NCBI RefSeq assembly: GCF_037975245.1
Contig: NC_092576.1
Location: 3,097,501 to 3,161,500, forward strand
Direction: 5' to 3'
Origin: Apostichopus japonicus
Taxonomy: Eukaryota; Echinodermata; Holothuroidea; Aspidochirotida; Stichopodidae
Length of the DNA stretch: 64,000 nt
Shown: positions 23,942-36,800 of the stretch, piece by piece
How positions within the stretch are numbered: position 1 is the stretch's first letter
Layout of the letters: the number at the start of each line of letters is the position of its first letter
The notes under the pieces: model-generated
Seen by the model: only the letters and a program-made list of their open reading frames with translations
The model's database searches: none
What the model was told of the DNA's origin: nothing
Made by a program: the position numbers and the translations under genes

Positions 23942-25216
23942 ATGCGTTTGCCAGAGCAACGTAATGAGGCCTTGAAACCGTATTACCAAAGACGTAATGA
24001 ATTGTCCGTAGAGGATGGATGCTTACTCTGGGGCAACAGAGTGATAATCCCTCCTCTGCTCCGTAAACCAATATTGGAAGAGCTACATGATTGTCATGTG
24101 GGAGGGTCACGCAAGAAAAGTTTTGCCCGTGGATTTGTTTGGTGGCCTAACTTGTATAGTGAAATTGAAAAGTTAGTGAAAGAATACCCGGTCTGTCAAG
24201 AAAGCAGACCTAATCCCCCTAAAGCACCATTACATTCATGGCTACAACCCAATCGACCATGGTCCCGAATTCACATAGATTTTGCTGGACCGTTCATGGG
24301 ACACATGTTGTTGGATATAGTTGATGCTTACTCAAAATGGATCGAAGTTCATGTAATGAATAACTCAACTACCAAATCCACCATACAAAATTTGAGTAAA
24401 ACTTTTTCACAATTGGGAGTACCTGAAATGATAGTTAGTGATAATGGATCATGTTTCCCAAGCTCAGAGTTTAAAACGTTTTGTGAAATGAATGGCATTC
24501 GACATGTAACTACTGCCCCCTATCACCCGGTATCGAATGGACTGGCTGAACGAGCAGACCAAACTGTCAAACAAGGGGTAAAGAGAATGAGAGAGGGAAA
24601 CTTACAGGACAAAGTTTCCCCAATTCTCTTCAAATACAGAATAACCCCTCAAACCAAGAGAGGAGACTCTCCGTCACAATTGTTAATGGGTCGCTCCTTA
24701 CGTTCTCGTATGGACCTGATCCACACAAACTTACATCAGAGAGTTCAAGCAAAACAGGAACAGCAACAGAGGCAACATGACAAGTCGAGTGTCAATCGAT
24801 CATTTGAGTTAGGTGACAAAGTTTTTGCTAAGAACTTTGCGATCAGAGGTCAAAAGTGGCTTATTGGTCACATCGTTGAAAAGACTGGACCGATTTCATT
24901 TAAGGTTAAGTTAGAAAATGGTAACGTGGTAAGACGACATCAAGATCAGATTAGGAAATGCCATTTGAGTAACTCAGTTAATCCATTACCACCTAAGGAC
25001 ACCAACATTCAGCCGCCTTCAATCATAGAGATTGATGCCAATGATTTGCCCGTAGCAGATAATTCTGATTCTGACACAGAACCACCCCAAGCAGTTGGTG
25101 ATGTTGCCGAAGCCTATGACGTTGAGTCACATGCTTCAGACGTACCTGATTTAGATATTGCACCTAAGTCATACCCAAAGCGTAATCGCAAAAGGCCTAA
25201 TTATTACCGGCCTTAA
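23942..25216 (+). pseudogene. pol: pol C-terminal part: integrase
   Basis: Open for 424 codons, but separated from RNase H by a frame change, so it has no natural start of its own. The N-terminal zinc-binding region is recognisable. It keeps the two His and the last Cys, but the first Cys of the CxxC pair is Tyr (Y-P-V-C). The catalytic core has D at 24,278, D at 24,440 and E at 24,548, with 35 residues between the last two (DD35E). A basic C-terminal segment contains a GPISFKV stretch typical of the GPY/F region. No chromodomain is seen; the end is acidic and then Arg/Lys-rich. It would insert element cDNA into the host genome. Confidence 0.9.
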
Positions 25217-25295
25217 TTATTGTAAATGAAATGTATATACTCATCTATAACCTTGCCACAGATAATTTCAAAACGAGAAACTTAATGTTCTAATT

Positions 25296-25308
25296 AAGAG
25301 GGGAGGAG
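25296..25308 (+). promoter_or_regulatory. Polypurine tract
   Basis: AAGAGGGGAGGAG directly abuts the 3' LTR's TGTAACAG. This is the expected plus-strand primer site for reverse transcription. Confidence 0.9.
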
Positions 25309-25518
25309 TGTAACAGATTAACTAAACGACTGGCATATATTCTATACTCTATAAGGTCACTTGTATATATACTCCATAAGATATATCTTCCCCGAGGTCA
25401 CCTTTGTCATATCAGTTATACACGAACCACCGAATAGAAGAGAAGTATAATCTCACTCACGCGTATTGAATGTGTTTTATTATTTTGTCTAACCCTGTAC
25501 GGAAGCGGGATCACGACA
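25309..25518 (+). repeat. 3' LTR of the Gypsy element
   Basis: 210 bp, TGTAACAG to CACGACA. It is colinear with the 5' LTR, with about 2 percent substitutions and two small indels. Its 3' end is only 344 bp before the first ATG proposed for gene A, so readthrough or promoter effects on that gene are conceivable. Confidence 0.95.
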
Positions 25519-25862
25519 ACTGCGAAAGCTAGCGATTGACTGAATACATAGGACGTCTTTCATGTACATTAGTGTATGACTTTTTTGCAGGGTCGTTTAT
25601 GTTTATCAAAGTCCATGGTTATGGTAACAAAACCCTCAACTGTGGTTAAGCCTTTGTTTACTGAACGATAAAACTATTTTATATCACAAGTCTACTAGAC
25701 CGTGTATAATATGAACTTTGCTCATCGCGGTATACGTGTGTAATGTCGCGTGTTGGAAACACATAACGACGCCATCTTAATGAAGAGAAACGCCGTTAAG
25801 ACAGCAGTTTCATAAATATCTACTGATATTTCTGAAATATAATGCCACGCTGATTAGAATAA

Positions 25863-28800
25863 ATGTTAGCTGAGGTAAGTATATATATATATTAATCTTT
25901 ACTCTTATAGTTTAAATCTAGGAAAAGACTGAAATCATTAGCGTAGATGGTATAATGGCGGTTGAATGATCATTATTACAGGTAAAATGAGCAACTGTAT
26001 CAATTAAAGGGATGTGTGATGTTCTGACCAACAATATCGAAATCGATATATGTCACATGCAGAAACCGTAAGGTTTGTGGTAAAATTAAGTATATTATTA
26101 TCTATACCTGCCACCATGTTAACAGAGGAAAGGAACTAGTTATATTGTACATAATATAATAAATGTACTAAAAGAGAACATATCACATGTTAAACGACTG
26201 TAAAACTGCAACTGAACGTTAGTTGCATTTGCACAAATCGTATTTAATTGTTGCAACATGTTTCAAAGTGAATGCTAAAAAGCTATAATGGTGTATGTTA
26301 GACAGAGGACAGATGTCTTTTAGACGTATGGCTATCTTTGACAGACTCAACTTTTGGTTCTTTCTTCTCGTGCAGATGGAGCAGCAGCTGATTAAGGAGT
26401 TGAAGGAAGCTTACCACCGCCTCTACGCACATTCTCATCCGATAGCATCCGTAAATGTTAAAGCGGTGAATAATTTCTTCATAGAAGGTGGAATTGAATA
26501 TTTAGTAAACAACTCTGGGAATGTTGAAAAATGGGAATCTTTAGAAAATTATCGCAGTATAAGGTTAGACCCGAGAGTTAAATCAAATCGTCGTATCATA
26601 GAGGCAGGACCTGGATGTGGCAAGACAGCCTTGACTGTTCAACTTGCCCGTGATTGGTCCATTGGTGGACCAGGATCAAGTTTAAATGACGTGAAAGTTC
26701 TGATTGTAATGAAAATTTGTGAACTGGTAGAAGTGACTTCAATCTATGAATGTATTAAACAGTCGTTACAAACTGACTCAAATCTAACTGTTAATAACAT
26801 TAAAGAGGTACTCCGCCAAACCTCTTCTGTTTTATTTGTTTTGGATGGTGTCGATGAATATCATGATTATGGCAGCAAAGTAAAAACTGACATTTTGGCT
26901 ATTATTGAAAAGGAAATGTTTCCACACTTTGAAGTTGTTCTAACAACACGTTCGCAATTTGTACAGAAGAGATACTCCAAAGATTTTAAACGTATTCGTC
27001 TAACTGGATTCGACAGGCTTACTCAAGATAAGTATCTTCGTAAAGTTGTAACGAAAAATGATGATGATGCAACAGAGAGAATTACAGAATCTCTCCAGGA
27101 TAATCCCATTCTTGGAGATCTCTGTCGGGTTCCATTCTTCTTTATAATATACGCACATATTACACATGATAACGACATGATAAAACGATATACAACAATG
27201 ACGGGTTACTTTCGTAACATGATATCATGTTTCCACGATCATTTCAAGAGAAAGTTTCACAAGCACAATCAACAAACACACGTTGAGGAGTATAATCATA
27301 CGAAGCTTAACGAGGTAGCTTTTGAAAGCCTGGTTGGATATTCCACTGAGTCTTGGACTAGAGACTACCTCTGTACAATTCTAGGACACGAATTTTTCGA
27401 TCAATATTTACGTATTGGAATCTTTGTTGAAGTTCGTGAGAAGAAATCTGCAGCTGCAAAGTTAGCAAGAAAAGTCAGATTTAATCATAGTTTGTTCTGT
27501 GAATGGTATGCGGCAAATCACGTTGTGGATGTTATTACAAAACTTGGCAGTAAATTTGAAACCTCTAGTGACGAATATTTAATTGAATTGTTAGAGGATT
27601 TATATCCATCTGATTATCAGCACCTTTATCGATTTGTCTGTGGAATATACCCGGACGTAGCTAAACACATTATACACTACATCCGAGGTATGGAAGGTAG
27701 CGAAGAATTTACCATTCTCTGTCTCCTGGAGCAGATTGGGAGCAGTCACGCTGTTATGGAAACTGTGAAAGAGCTCTGTTCTAAACCCATCCATTTATCA
27801 CATGTAGACAGCAAACTGCTCCAGAGGTCAACGCTACAAATACTGGCTATAGCCTCTCACCATAAGGTACGAATTAAAGAAACCCTTTACATAAATCTTA
27901 TCTTCTTACCTTAACTTGCAATATAAAACGATATTATTTGATAAATATTGAAGTGGTTTCCTTGCACAAAGGTAAAATAGGAACTTTGTTATGCTGATCA
28001 GTGTCATTATAATAGAAGAGGACACACATATACTAGAATTAAATATAAGCCTCGATTATTTGTTAATAATACGTTTTCTGCATCTCAGGTTACAGTATCA
28101 CGTTTAATGCTGCATGAAGCCATCGACTCGGTGGATGTCTCTAGAAATGAAATTGTACTTACTTCCGGCCTTCGTCTATCATCTCAAACTACTCTCGGTC
28201 AACTCTGGATTGAGATGAGTGCCAACGATTGGACAGAGAAAAACTTGCAGGATCTTTTCATTTATGCAGCCAGCTGTGAAAACTTAAACTCAGTCGCGTA
28301 AGTACTAAATTCGTCAGTGCATTATACAAGAATTTCAGTTTATTCACAGACCTTTCTAGAGAATTATCAAATGCTGTTTGTATCAGCTTGCGTTGGACAG
28401 TTTTAGAAAGTGTCAAAACAGCATAGTGAGAATTTAGCAATCCGGGTTCGTATGTTCGATTCCGCCATCAACCGATAATTACCAATTAAGTTACTAAATT
28501 AATTATTGTTCTGCTCTCGTAAACTGTAAGTAATGCAAGATTTTCAGCACCCATGAAGTAGACCAATAATATAACACGTTATTTAATGAAGCTGTTAGAT
28601 TAACGACCTACGTTGATAACATGTGCGTGCTCATTTACAGGCTTAGGGCACTGTCGACAACCGTTTTCTGACTGAGAAAAATCATAGAAGGAAATGAAAT
28701 ACCAGTAATAGTTTGAGATCGTGTAAAGGTTCATACATATCCTATATTTAATATATTTAAAGAAACATTATTAATCCTTAATTGAACAATTTGTTTACAT

Positions 28801-30312
28801 ATGATATTATTTTATATGGATTCAATTCTTTTGTATGTCTTTCTTTACATTTATAGATTTTCATTCTGCTTAATGCCTCGTCGTTTTAGTGACGTTTCCA
28901 GTCTATCAACGCTTCATGAAAAGAAAGTGCAAGGTATTTGCATCAGAAATAATTATCATTGCCAGAGTAACCGAAAAAGAAAAATATATACCTGGTAATC
29001 TGTATTGATATAATACTTCCTAGAAGTTGTATATGAGTTGACAATAATAACAAACATCTGTGTAAAGGCTTAGTGTAATACACTTTTTTATTTGCAAATG
29101 ATGTTATCATACGGTGTCATACGTTTAATCATGATATTTGTGTCTCTCGTATAATTAAGTCAACGTTTTTCTATTAATTTGTAGTTCTGTGGTATCCTTC
29201 ACTCGTCTCCTTTCGTCTAAATCTACAAACTGGTTGTTGGGAGGTAAGACTGTATACCAAACACAATAATTTTCTCACTCTAAATACATAATTAAGTATA
29301 AATATTATTGTATGTCATGTTCATGGTACCTCTTTTGTTATTTTTGTTTTATTATATGTTTTAGAACTGCCAATTATAGAACGTTATCATAAGAGTATAC
29401 AAAAGAACGAACGAACGCCGTCTTCATCTATATCAAGGATCGCAAGTATGCGACGGTATATTTACATTGTAATATCAACATTCTAGTTAACATCTACAAA
29501 GTAATCATATGGTAATACGGAATGCTTTAACCAATGACTTTTTTCGAAAAATTTACAAACCATGGCTTTAGGAAATGCACTTGAGTTATAGGGAGACGAT
29601 GTTTTCAGTTAACAAAATCTTTTAAATATCATCGCTACTTTGAAAACTAAGCACATCATTTCTGTGTCGTTTTATAGCACACGAGTGGCAGCCAAATGAC
29701 AGACGAGGAACTTGATAGGGAGGTAGGTGAAATAGTCTCAATACAGCTATAATATCCTTTGCTATTTGTTTCAGAATTGTAGGATACAGTCCCACATCCC
29801 CTCTCGTTGTACATAACAGTTTAATGTAATGTATATGTAAAGCGTATTTATAGAAAACTAGTCACTACATATCGTATCATCCTGCACGGCAGAGAGTACA
29901 TTGATAGTTTTTCAGTTAGGAGAATAAATGATACGTCAAAGGTATTAATTAGGTTTTAATGAGGTTATTACAGGCATATTGTTATAAGAAACAAACATAG
30001 ATACTACGTCTCCATGCTTCTCGCGGAAGTGGTTCGGTCTTATACTTACGTCGTCGCCGGATAATCAGATAAATCACTTGTGTTATTTAATTACCTCACG
30101 TCAAACGCGGTGATGATTCAAATATCCGTATATATGTTGGTGTAATGCTGAGTAAATAAACAATTTGCATCTGGTCATAAGTGCATCACTACAAACATGG
30201 TTTACAAAAATGTCAAAAGTATACATAATTGTATAAAAATGTTTCTGTAATGATATTGATTTTGTTTCTTTTTCAGATTACAATGTGCAAGGAAATGTAT
30301 CCATCCATATAA
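25863..30312 (+). CDS. Gene A: NLR-like NACHT protein, 7 exons, 642 aa
   Basis: Exons 25,863-25,874, 26,376-27,866, 28,089-28,297, 28,857-28,933, 29,185-29,243, 29,678-29,722 and 30,277-30,312 join to 643 codons including TAA, with GT-AG borders and consistent phase. The first exon (ATG TTA GCT GAG, then GTAAGT) is the least certain; an in-frame ATG also opens exon 2. The NACHT ATPase fills exon 2. Exon 3 is LRR-like, exon 4 carries the C-L-M-P motif, exon 5 begins V-L-W, exon 6 has M-T-D-E-E-L-D-R-E and exon 7 ends the protein after 11 codons. No N-terminal death-fold domain is visible. By family it is probably an intracellular STAND sensor, which is inference. It has one cassette where gene B has two. 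An AATAAA lies at 31,155. No stop or frameshift is present. Confidence 0.72.
26376..27866 (+). CDS. Gene A exon 2: NACHT domain
   Basis: 497 codons without a stop, starting after a TTCTTTCTTCTCGTGCAG acceptor. A Walker A motif G-P-G-C-G-K-T lies at 26,607-26,627 and Walker B L-D-G-V-D-E-Y at 26,841-26,861. A sensor-like LTTRSQ and an R-L-T-G-F-D segment follow, then a helical region. The exon ends with M-E-T-V-K-E-L-C-S and L-L-Q-R-S-T-L-Q, a motif that returns as an independent exon in gene B. These are the hallmarks of NACHT NTPases. An upstream open frame from 26,295 includes the intron's polypyrimidine tract and is not the preferred start. Confidence 0.9.
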
Positions 30313-33300
30313 TAGGCATTGATTACTATACAAGGACGCAGTGTAATTATCCTCGAAGAACGCGACTTTTTCTAATACATATCCGATGTAGCTGGCACAA
30401 GACTACTATTTGCAGTTAACATTTAATGTACTTTCTATAATTCAAAGATGCAGTAGGGTTATTTTTTTTATGATGTATCTCTTAAGAAAGCTGAATTTGA
30501 GTCAAATAAGAAGGAATATCAGCACCTAAGAAGGGATTTACACATAAGAACACCGAATTGCTCTCAGAATGATGAAGTCATAGTTTAACATCCGTAAAAG
30601 ACTGGAACAATTCAACACGACTGAACGCGACGCCGAGGACGAATGCCGTGATACCTGTATTGTTTTCCAGAACCTTTTCAACATGTTCAATCTTGATGAC
30701 CTTACAGGGTGAAAAAATCGTTGATGATCGGTTTTACATTTAACTCTGGAATACTTTATCTATGTGGTCAAGTGAAAAATATGATTTTTGCGATTGGCGA
30801 ATGATATTTAACTCAATCATCGTGATGTTGGTTTTGGTGACTAGGATGGCTCTGTGTATTTGTCGTAACGTTGATGTTTCTGTTATTTTCAGTACATAAA
30901 AGTGTAAGCCTTTTCTTACATTAATTTTCATATATGTATCGGGGTTTATTTACATCTGTAAGTTAAGGAAAGCTGATACTAGAGATTGTATAAGTCTGAT
31001 GTCTTTATTTTTACCAGAGTAACACATAAAATACACAGAGTATAAAAATAATGATTATCAAATATTATATAAACATTAACAGTCTCGATTAACTGTTTAA
31101 AGGAACCAGTGTGTATCGTCTACTCTTGCTCCCGCGTAAAGGTTAATATAACGGAATAAACTCAACAAGATACTTTCCTACTAAGACTCTCACTTTATGT
31201 AGTAATACAAATGTAACATAAAATGCAACTGATTGCGAAATCGTACGAGATATCTACAAAGAAATAGTTCTGTCATTTCTTTGTTGTTGTTTTATTGGTC
31301 TTTGCATTGTTTAAATTTTATGACTAACTTCTAATCTCCAGATGGCTATAAGTACAAAATCTAGTATAAACTTCACCTACTAACGTAATTACACAACTGA
31401 TGAAATGACTTCCATATATAGCCATGTATTTACCTCTAAAGCAAGTTCTTAACTATTTCCAATACTCTGACCTCTTAGCAATGAAGAAAAAACATATTTT
31501 CATCATTAAAAATTTAGACATGGATTAAGGGCGTACCTACTCGTTTATAACACTTGTTCGTTATATGATATTGATTAATATTCATATTAATGTATACATA
31601 AAAACGTAAAATTTGTTTACTCTTATTAAATCTGTAGTTTTTTGGGGGGTGGGGGGGGGGGTGGCAATGGACTTTGCCTCACATGGTGCTAAGCAATCTA
31701 TATAAGCAAACAATCCTATAATGTCAATACTTTATTATGTGTTTATTCTTCAATAGAAGCGGTGCTCGGTACTGAATGGTACAGATTTAAAGACGGGATG
31801 AAAGACATATATTAAAGTTTAATGTATAAACTGAATATTTAATATTCATTTAAATGTCGCCCTCAACTTTCTGTATTTTGTTTATGACGTAGATACTCAA
31901 ATTATCTAAAGGCAACATGTGTTTCTTATAATAGGAACTCGGTGTAGCTTTAACATAAAATACGTCGTGTATTTCTACGCTTTTCCTATTCAACGTTTGG
32001 TGTCATTATATATGAAATGCTGTACTCTGCATATCCTTTGAATATTTTCATTGTGACGGCGCTAATTGTCCAATATATTGGCCTTACTAAATATTAGCCT
32101 GTGTCTCGCGATTTTCATTTTGCTAACATTAATTAGATAATTCAAAATAGTTTAAATAAAATATGAACTCATTTTGAATAACGGAGTCTATTATAAAAGT
32201 AGGAAGTTACATAAACTTGATCATACAAAGTGGGGTTTCTGCATTGATGCAATACGCTGCATCTGCAGAAGGCTATTAATAAAATTACAAATACATATGT
32301 TGCAACCAATTTCGTCACAACGCCCACTTTTGTCACATCAACCTCTTGTGACACATACATCGCCCACTTTAGTCACATTTCGGCATCATCGAAATTATCG
32401 AGACATGCATTCACTCTTTTTTGCATGGTCACATAGTGTGCATATTATTGCTGTTTCGCATCATTTTTGGAGGCAGTTTTCGAAAGCGCCTTCAACTTCA
32501 TGTTCCCCATATTTACACAAGGTTGACCCAAGGATTCTGAATCGGCAGCCTTTAAAGTACCAGGAAACATCGTCAAACCTTCGTCCTCGAATCGAGAATC
32601 CTCAGTTCAGCCTCAACTAAATGCCTCATTATTGTTGTGCCATTATATAATGGCCCGAATGGGCCATTCTTTATTATCTATCAAAACTCGGATACACAAT
32701 GATGTGTCCACTATTTAAAAATGTATGCAAGACCTGATATGCTTACCACTTTAACTCAGCTAAGGTTGTGACAAAAGTGGGCTATGTGTGACAAACCTGC
32801 TTGATGTGACACGAAAGTGGCTGATGTGAATTAAGTGGGCCATGTGTGTGACAAAAGTGGCTAGTGTTACAAAAGTAATTGGTGTGACAAAAGTGATTGT
32901 ACAAATGTGGTTCCCCCAAATAAATAAAGTTCATAAGTTAATACGTTATAATAAAAAAATGTATACCAAGAATTATTGTAAACGTTGTTGGTCTTATTGT
33001 TTTTCGCACCAATGAAATAAGATTCTTGTAACAACACAATTAACGTAATAATTACTTAATACTTCAGCAGCAATCTCAGCATATAAAATAGCGCAGCTGC
33101 ACACTCCTTCTCTTCCATCAACACAAGAGTACACGATCCACACAAAAAGAAAGATACGAGCCTTCTTCGTTTCTCAGTAAATACTTTATCTGAATCACAA
33201 TTAGTGATTGACAGACAAGTGCATCAGCAGAAAAAGACGAAATATCTTTCTAATGAAAATATATTATCTTAAAACTAGTAAGTCACTAGTACGTCACGGC

Positions 33301-36300
33301 ATTGATTATTGGCTGTATAATTATCATTGACTATGTGAAACAGAAAGTGAGACACAAGTCAATTGATTCGATTTGTTCATGACGTTACAATCGAGAGGTA
33401 TAGGCCTAAAATTTCATTGTTAACCTTACTTAGTGAAATTACGAGCAAGATCAAATCAACCGCTCAAAATCAGTTCGAAAAGAAAATAAAGAACAATAAA
33501 AAACTAATTTGAACACAAATTTTATAAAATGTCGTCGTTTTTTGTAAATATTTTGTATGGACGGATTGGTATTATTCATCTTTTAAAGTACAATATTGAC
33601 TCAGACTGCCAATGCAAACGTCAGGTTCCTGGATACGATATGAGATTATCTACATGAATCTCATTCAACAGTAAAGACTATATATCTTTCTCTAAACCAT
33701 ACTATTTTACGATTACTGCCGATCTAGTGTGAACTTTTTCCTGGCGAATGTCAAATATTGGCTGCATTTCGTGAATTGTTAACCTTTATATTATATTTAA
33801 ATCTAAATATGTTTGTTCTTATCTAGGCAGCTTCGTTTTTATGGACATTGTATTTGCAGTCTGTTCGAGATAAATTTATATCAAATATTTGACCAAGGTG
33901 TGAAGATATGAGATCTGATATATTCATATTGACTCATATTAACTCGTTGAAATTTGAGACATTGTTAAGCTCTTTGTGTAACTATGCGTGCAGTATAGCG
34001 TGCATACACCATTATAAGGCGAAACCGCCGAGTTGTTCAATAATAGCATAAATCCTTTCAAAGGTCATGAGAAAAATTCTATGCATTCTTTTTTATCTAA
34101 TGCGTTATTTGAATGACTCCTGCTACCATTGGAAGCCACCAGCCCCAACCTCACCCCTTCACCCTTAAAACCAGTCGAAGGTAGATCGACATGAAATGAA
34201 GCCAGCTTTGTGACAGAAAATGAGAAGTGACATTAGTATACAGAAAGTATAGGCTGTTAGTAAAATATCTTGATCCTGGTTCAGAGGTCTCCGAATAGAC
34301 ATGCCTATAATTAGTAATATTACCTGCTTCAATGAACTTTAAAATAGAACACCAGACATAAAATATATTTACGTGTCACATGACTAGCCACGACATAGTC
34401 CGAGAGAATCTAATGTGGACCCCACATGATGTTCAGAAAGTACTGCCTTTCAATTGTCTTCAGTTGACAAACTCCTTATTTAATTATTTATTTTTGTTGT
34501 GTTTTTATTGCTGATTATTAAGGCATAATATACATTGGAAGTTGTCTTTTAGACGAGCTCACAAGTAACAGAGAGGAGAGAAGGAGGGGGGGGGGGGGGT
34601 GAAATATTACAAGGACCTTGATTTTGAGACAAATAAGGGGTTGGATGGGCGTCAAATATTGGACTGTGCCTGGCCTCCTCTCTCAGCGCCATATAGTTGC
34701 CAAACTAAGCCAAATGTCTTCCAATCAAAGTTCGTTGTATGCTAATTGTGTTAAGGTTTTCTTTGTCATAAATGTTGTCTGACGAGAAGATTATTAGGAC
34801 ATAAAACGATTATGATGGTAACACATACGCCGTTTTTTTTTACTCAAATTTTGTGAACTGAAGTTGTATGGCCTTGTATATTAAGGAAGTGATCGAACAT
34901 AACATGTTCCTAAATTGGTATGGTATAACACATGGAAGTGGCGGATCTAGTATTTTAAACAAGAAGGACCGTTGAAGCCGGCTGCAATGTAGGGATGTTG
35001 GGGTCCTTCACACGGAAAAAGGAAAATGTCAGACTTGAAATGATGCATTCTGAGATACATCATAAATTAGAACTATAATCGGGTACACAAACAAGAATTA
35101 ACACGTTCTTTATTTATGTTTTTCTCGATGGGGCTGAACGATGGGGATGAGGACACTCAAAATAGCTGAATCTGATCCTGCATGGTGAATTATATTAAGG
35201 ACTACACATTGCACAGTGATGGATGAAACAACATTCTTCAAATAAGACTCAACTTAACTCTGATATTACCTAAAGTAGATCAATTATTTCCAGATTTGAA
35301 TTGAAATGGCTTAATAAAGAGCAAAGGAAAAGTGAACGGAGAAGTAGGCGATAGTAAATTGTATTTAACACTTTGTGATAATTACGGTCAATTTTTGCGC
35401 AAGTATACCACACAAAAATTCATGATTTCCACCAACCCGGTTTGGAAACCGTTATCAAGAGTTTTTCAAACGTTCGGTGCCTGTTATCGGGTTTTACATT
35501 GTTATTAGAGATAATGTGCTTATTCTCTCTGCAAGTTTCGTTTTTGATGGACTTTGTTACTTCAATATTTTGAGGTAGTTAATATTTGCTGTCGTATCTA
35601 TAAACTTAAGCATTGTGCATCCAATATCAACACGTTATCATTTTAATATATATATGGAGATTGTACCAGTTTACGACAGTTAAGGATCCAAACCCATCAG
35701 TACAGTGTCAAAGGTCAGCATAGCGTCATATTTAAAGGGTCTTGAATATAAACTGCGGATTAAGATTCATGACAATTTTATGGCTAAATATTTGTGTTTT
35801 ATTATTCATCGACAATCTAATTTTAATGATGTAATGATATTTTAAGGTACTTGAAACAGCCAGAAACGGAACAAATACAAATAACATTAATAATTTAGAA
35901 AATTTTACAAAAAACATTCCTATATGTCTAGGGAGTTTCGAAGAGCTTTAAATTAATGTTTTTGCAACTAGTATGAGGATAATTGTTGATAGCAAACCTT
36001 TTAATGAATACGATGAAATCATTCCACTCTCTTAAATATGAAGTAACATAAAAACTAGGTGTATTAGAGGGTGTAATCAAATCATTTGCGTTAATGACGT
36101 GGTTGGCCTATACTAGACCATTTCTGTGAAAATGGAAGAAATTCACTGTGCCGATACAGCGATGTTTATAAGTCATGAGCAATAACTGCTACATATTGTT
36201 ACCTTGTTAATGCATTGAAGCAAGTTACTTGCACGTCTTAAATTAAATACTGTTCGAAAGTGTTATATACGCAGTAAAACTACTAATTGAGTCTGTAGTA

Positions 36301-36800
36301 GTAAGTAACAATGTCTCTTTGATATCATAGGTTATCAATGCAACAATGAGTCAATGGGACAGTACCATTTTAATGATTTATGTATAACCCTCTTTCATCG
36401 ATCAAAGGTTCAAAAAATCAGTGTATTACCCTTTACAGGTTCCATCGCTTTTCTTCTGATTATTTAATTAATTTAAAAATAAAATGTGATTTAAGTGGAC
36501 CATATGTAACAGAACATATAACTTGTGATATACCTCTTGTACTTCTATACTTCTTGTTAGACCAATGAACAAGAACGTGTTGCGTAGAACAGTTCAAAGA
36601 AATACGCTGAGCATTGACTATAAATGGCTAACCTCAAACCGCAAGAAACCCAAAGGTATAAAAAATGAAACGTATTTAATATGACAAGACATTGTTATGT
36701 TACTTTAAAGGTACGGTACGTCCACGTTTATCATGAGCCATGTAGAGAAAACTATTGATAAGCATAAACTGTATAAAATATAAAACCCAATTAAATCTGT
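30313..36800. other. Gene-free interval between genes A and B
   Basis: No exon similar to the flanking genes and no recognisable coding stretch. It contains a foldback element (32,299-32,910), poly-G tracts near 31,645 and 34,590, and a TATAAAA at 33,082 followed by an E-box-like CAGCTG at 33,094. The latter resembles a core promoter, but no gene can be linked to it. Confidence 0.5.
32299..32910. mobile_element. Foldback/MITE-like element with repeated GTGACAAAAGTGG arms
   Basis: The right arm (32,766-32,910) holds four to five tandem variants of GTGACAAAAGTGG, for example at 32,768-32,780 and 32,848-32,860. The left arm (32,312-32,380) holds the inverted form CCACTTTTGTCAC at 32,324-32,336 and a variant near 32,363. 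The centre contains the perfect palindrome GCCATTATATAATGGC (32,639-32,654), overlapping AATGGCCC/GGGCCATT (32,649-32,668). No transposase is seen. The tandem-repeat inverted arms are typical of foldback elements. Outer ends are approximate. Confidence 0.65.

Larger units (their letters stand above)
20955..25523 (+). mobile_element. Ty3/Gypsy LTR retrotransposon, inactivated
   Basis: This is a structurally complete element of 4,559 bp between a 5-bp target duplication, ACTGC at 20,955-20,959 and 25,519-25,523. It carries two LTRs, a tRNA primer site, gag, pol in the order protease-RT-RNase H-integrase (the Ty3/Gypsy order), and a polypurine tract. No env-like frame follows integrase. Coding regions hold three in-frame stops (21,271 TGA, 21,472 TAA, 22,878 TGA) and two frame changes (about 21,937-21,953 and 23,930-23,945). 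The LTRs differ at about four bases and two indels, which suggests a fairly recent insertion. Its pol resembles the K02A2.6-like/Mag-clade elements common in invertebrates; the clade call is inference. It lies 344 bp upstream of gene A's first supported exon and on the same strand. Confidence 0.95.

Noticed and set aside
26295-26375. Upstream in-frame ATG extending gene A's NACHT exon
   Set aside because: The extension includes a polypyrimidine tract and CAG acceptor at 26,375, and the peptide is not shared with gene B.
28417-28475. Possible tRNA gene or SINE (TTCGATTCC, B-box-like)
   Set aside because: The A-box-like word is poor, the spacing is short and no tRNA stems can be drawn.
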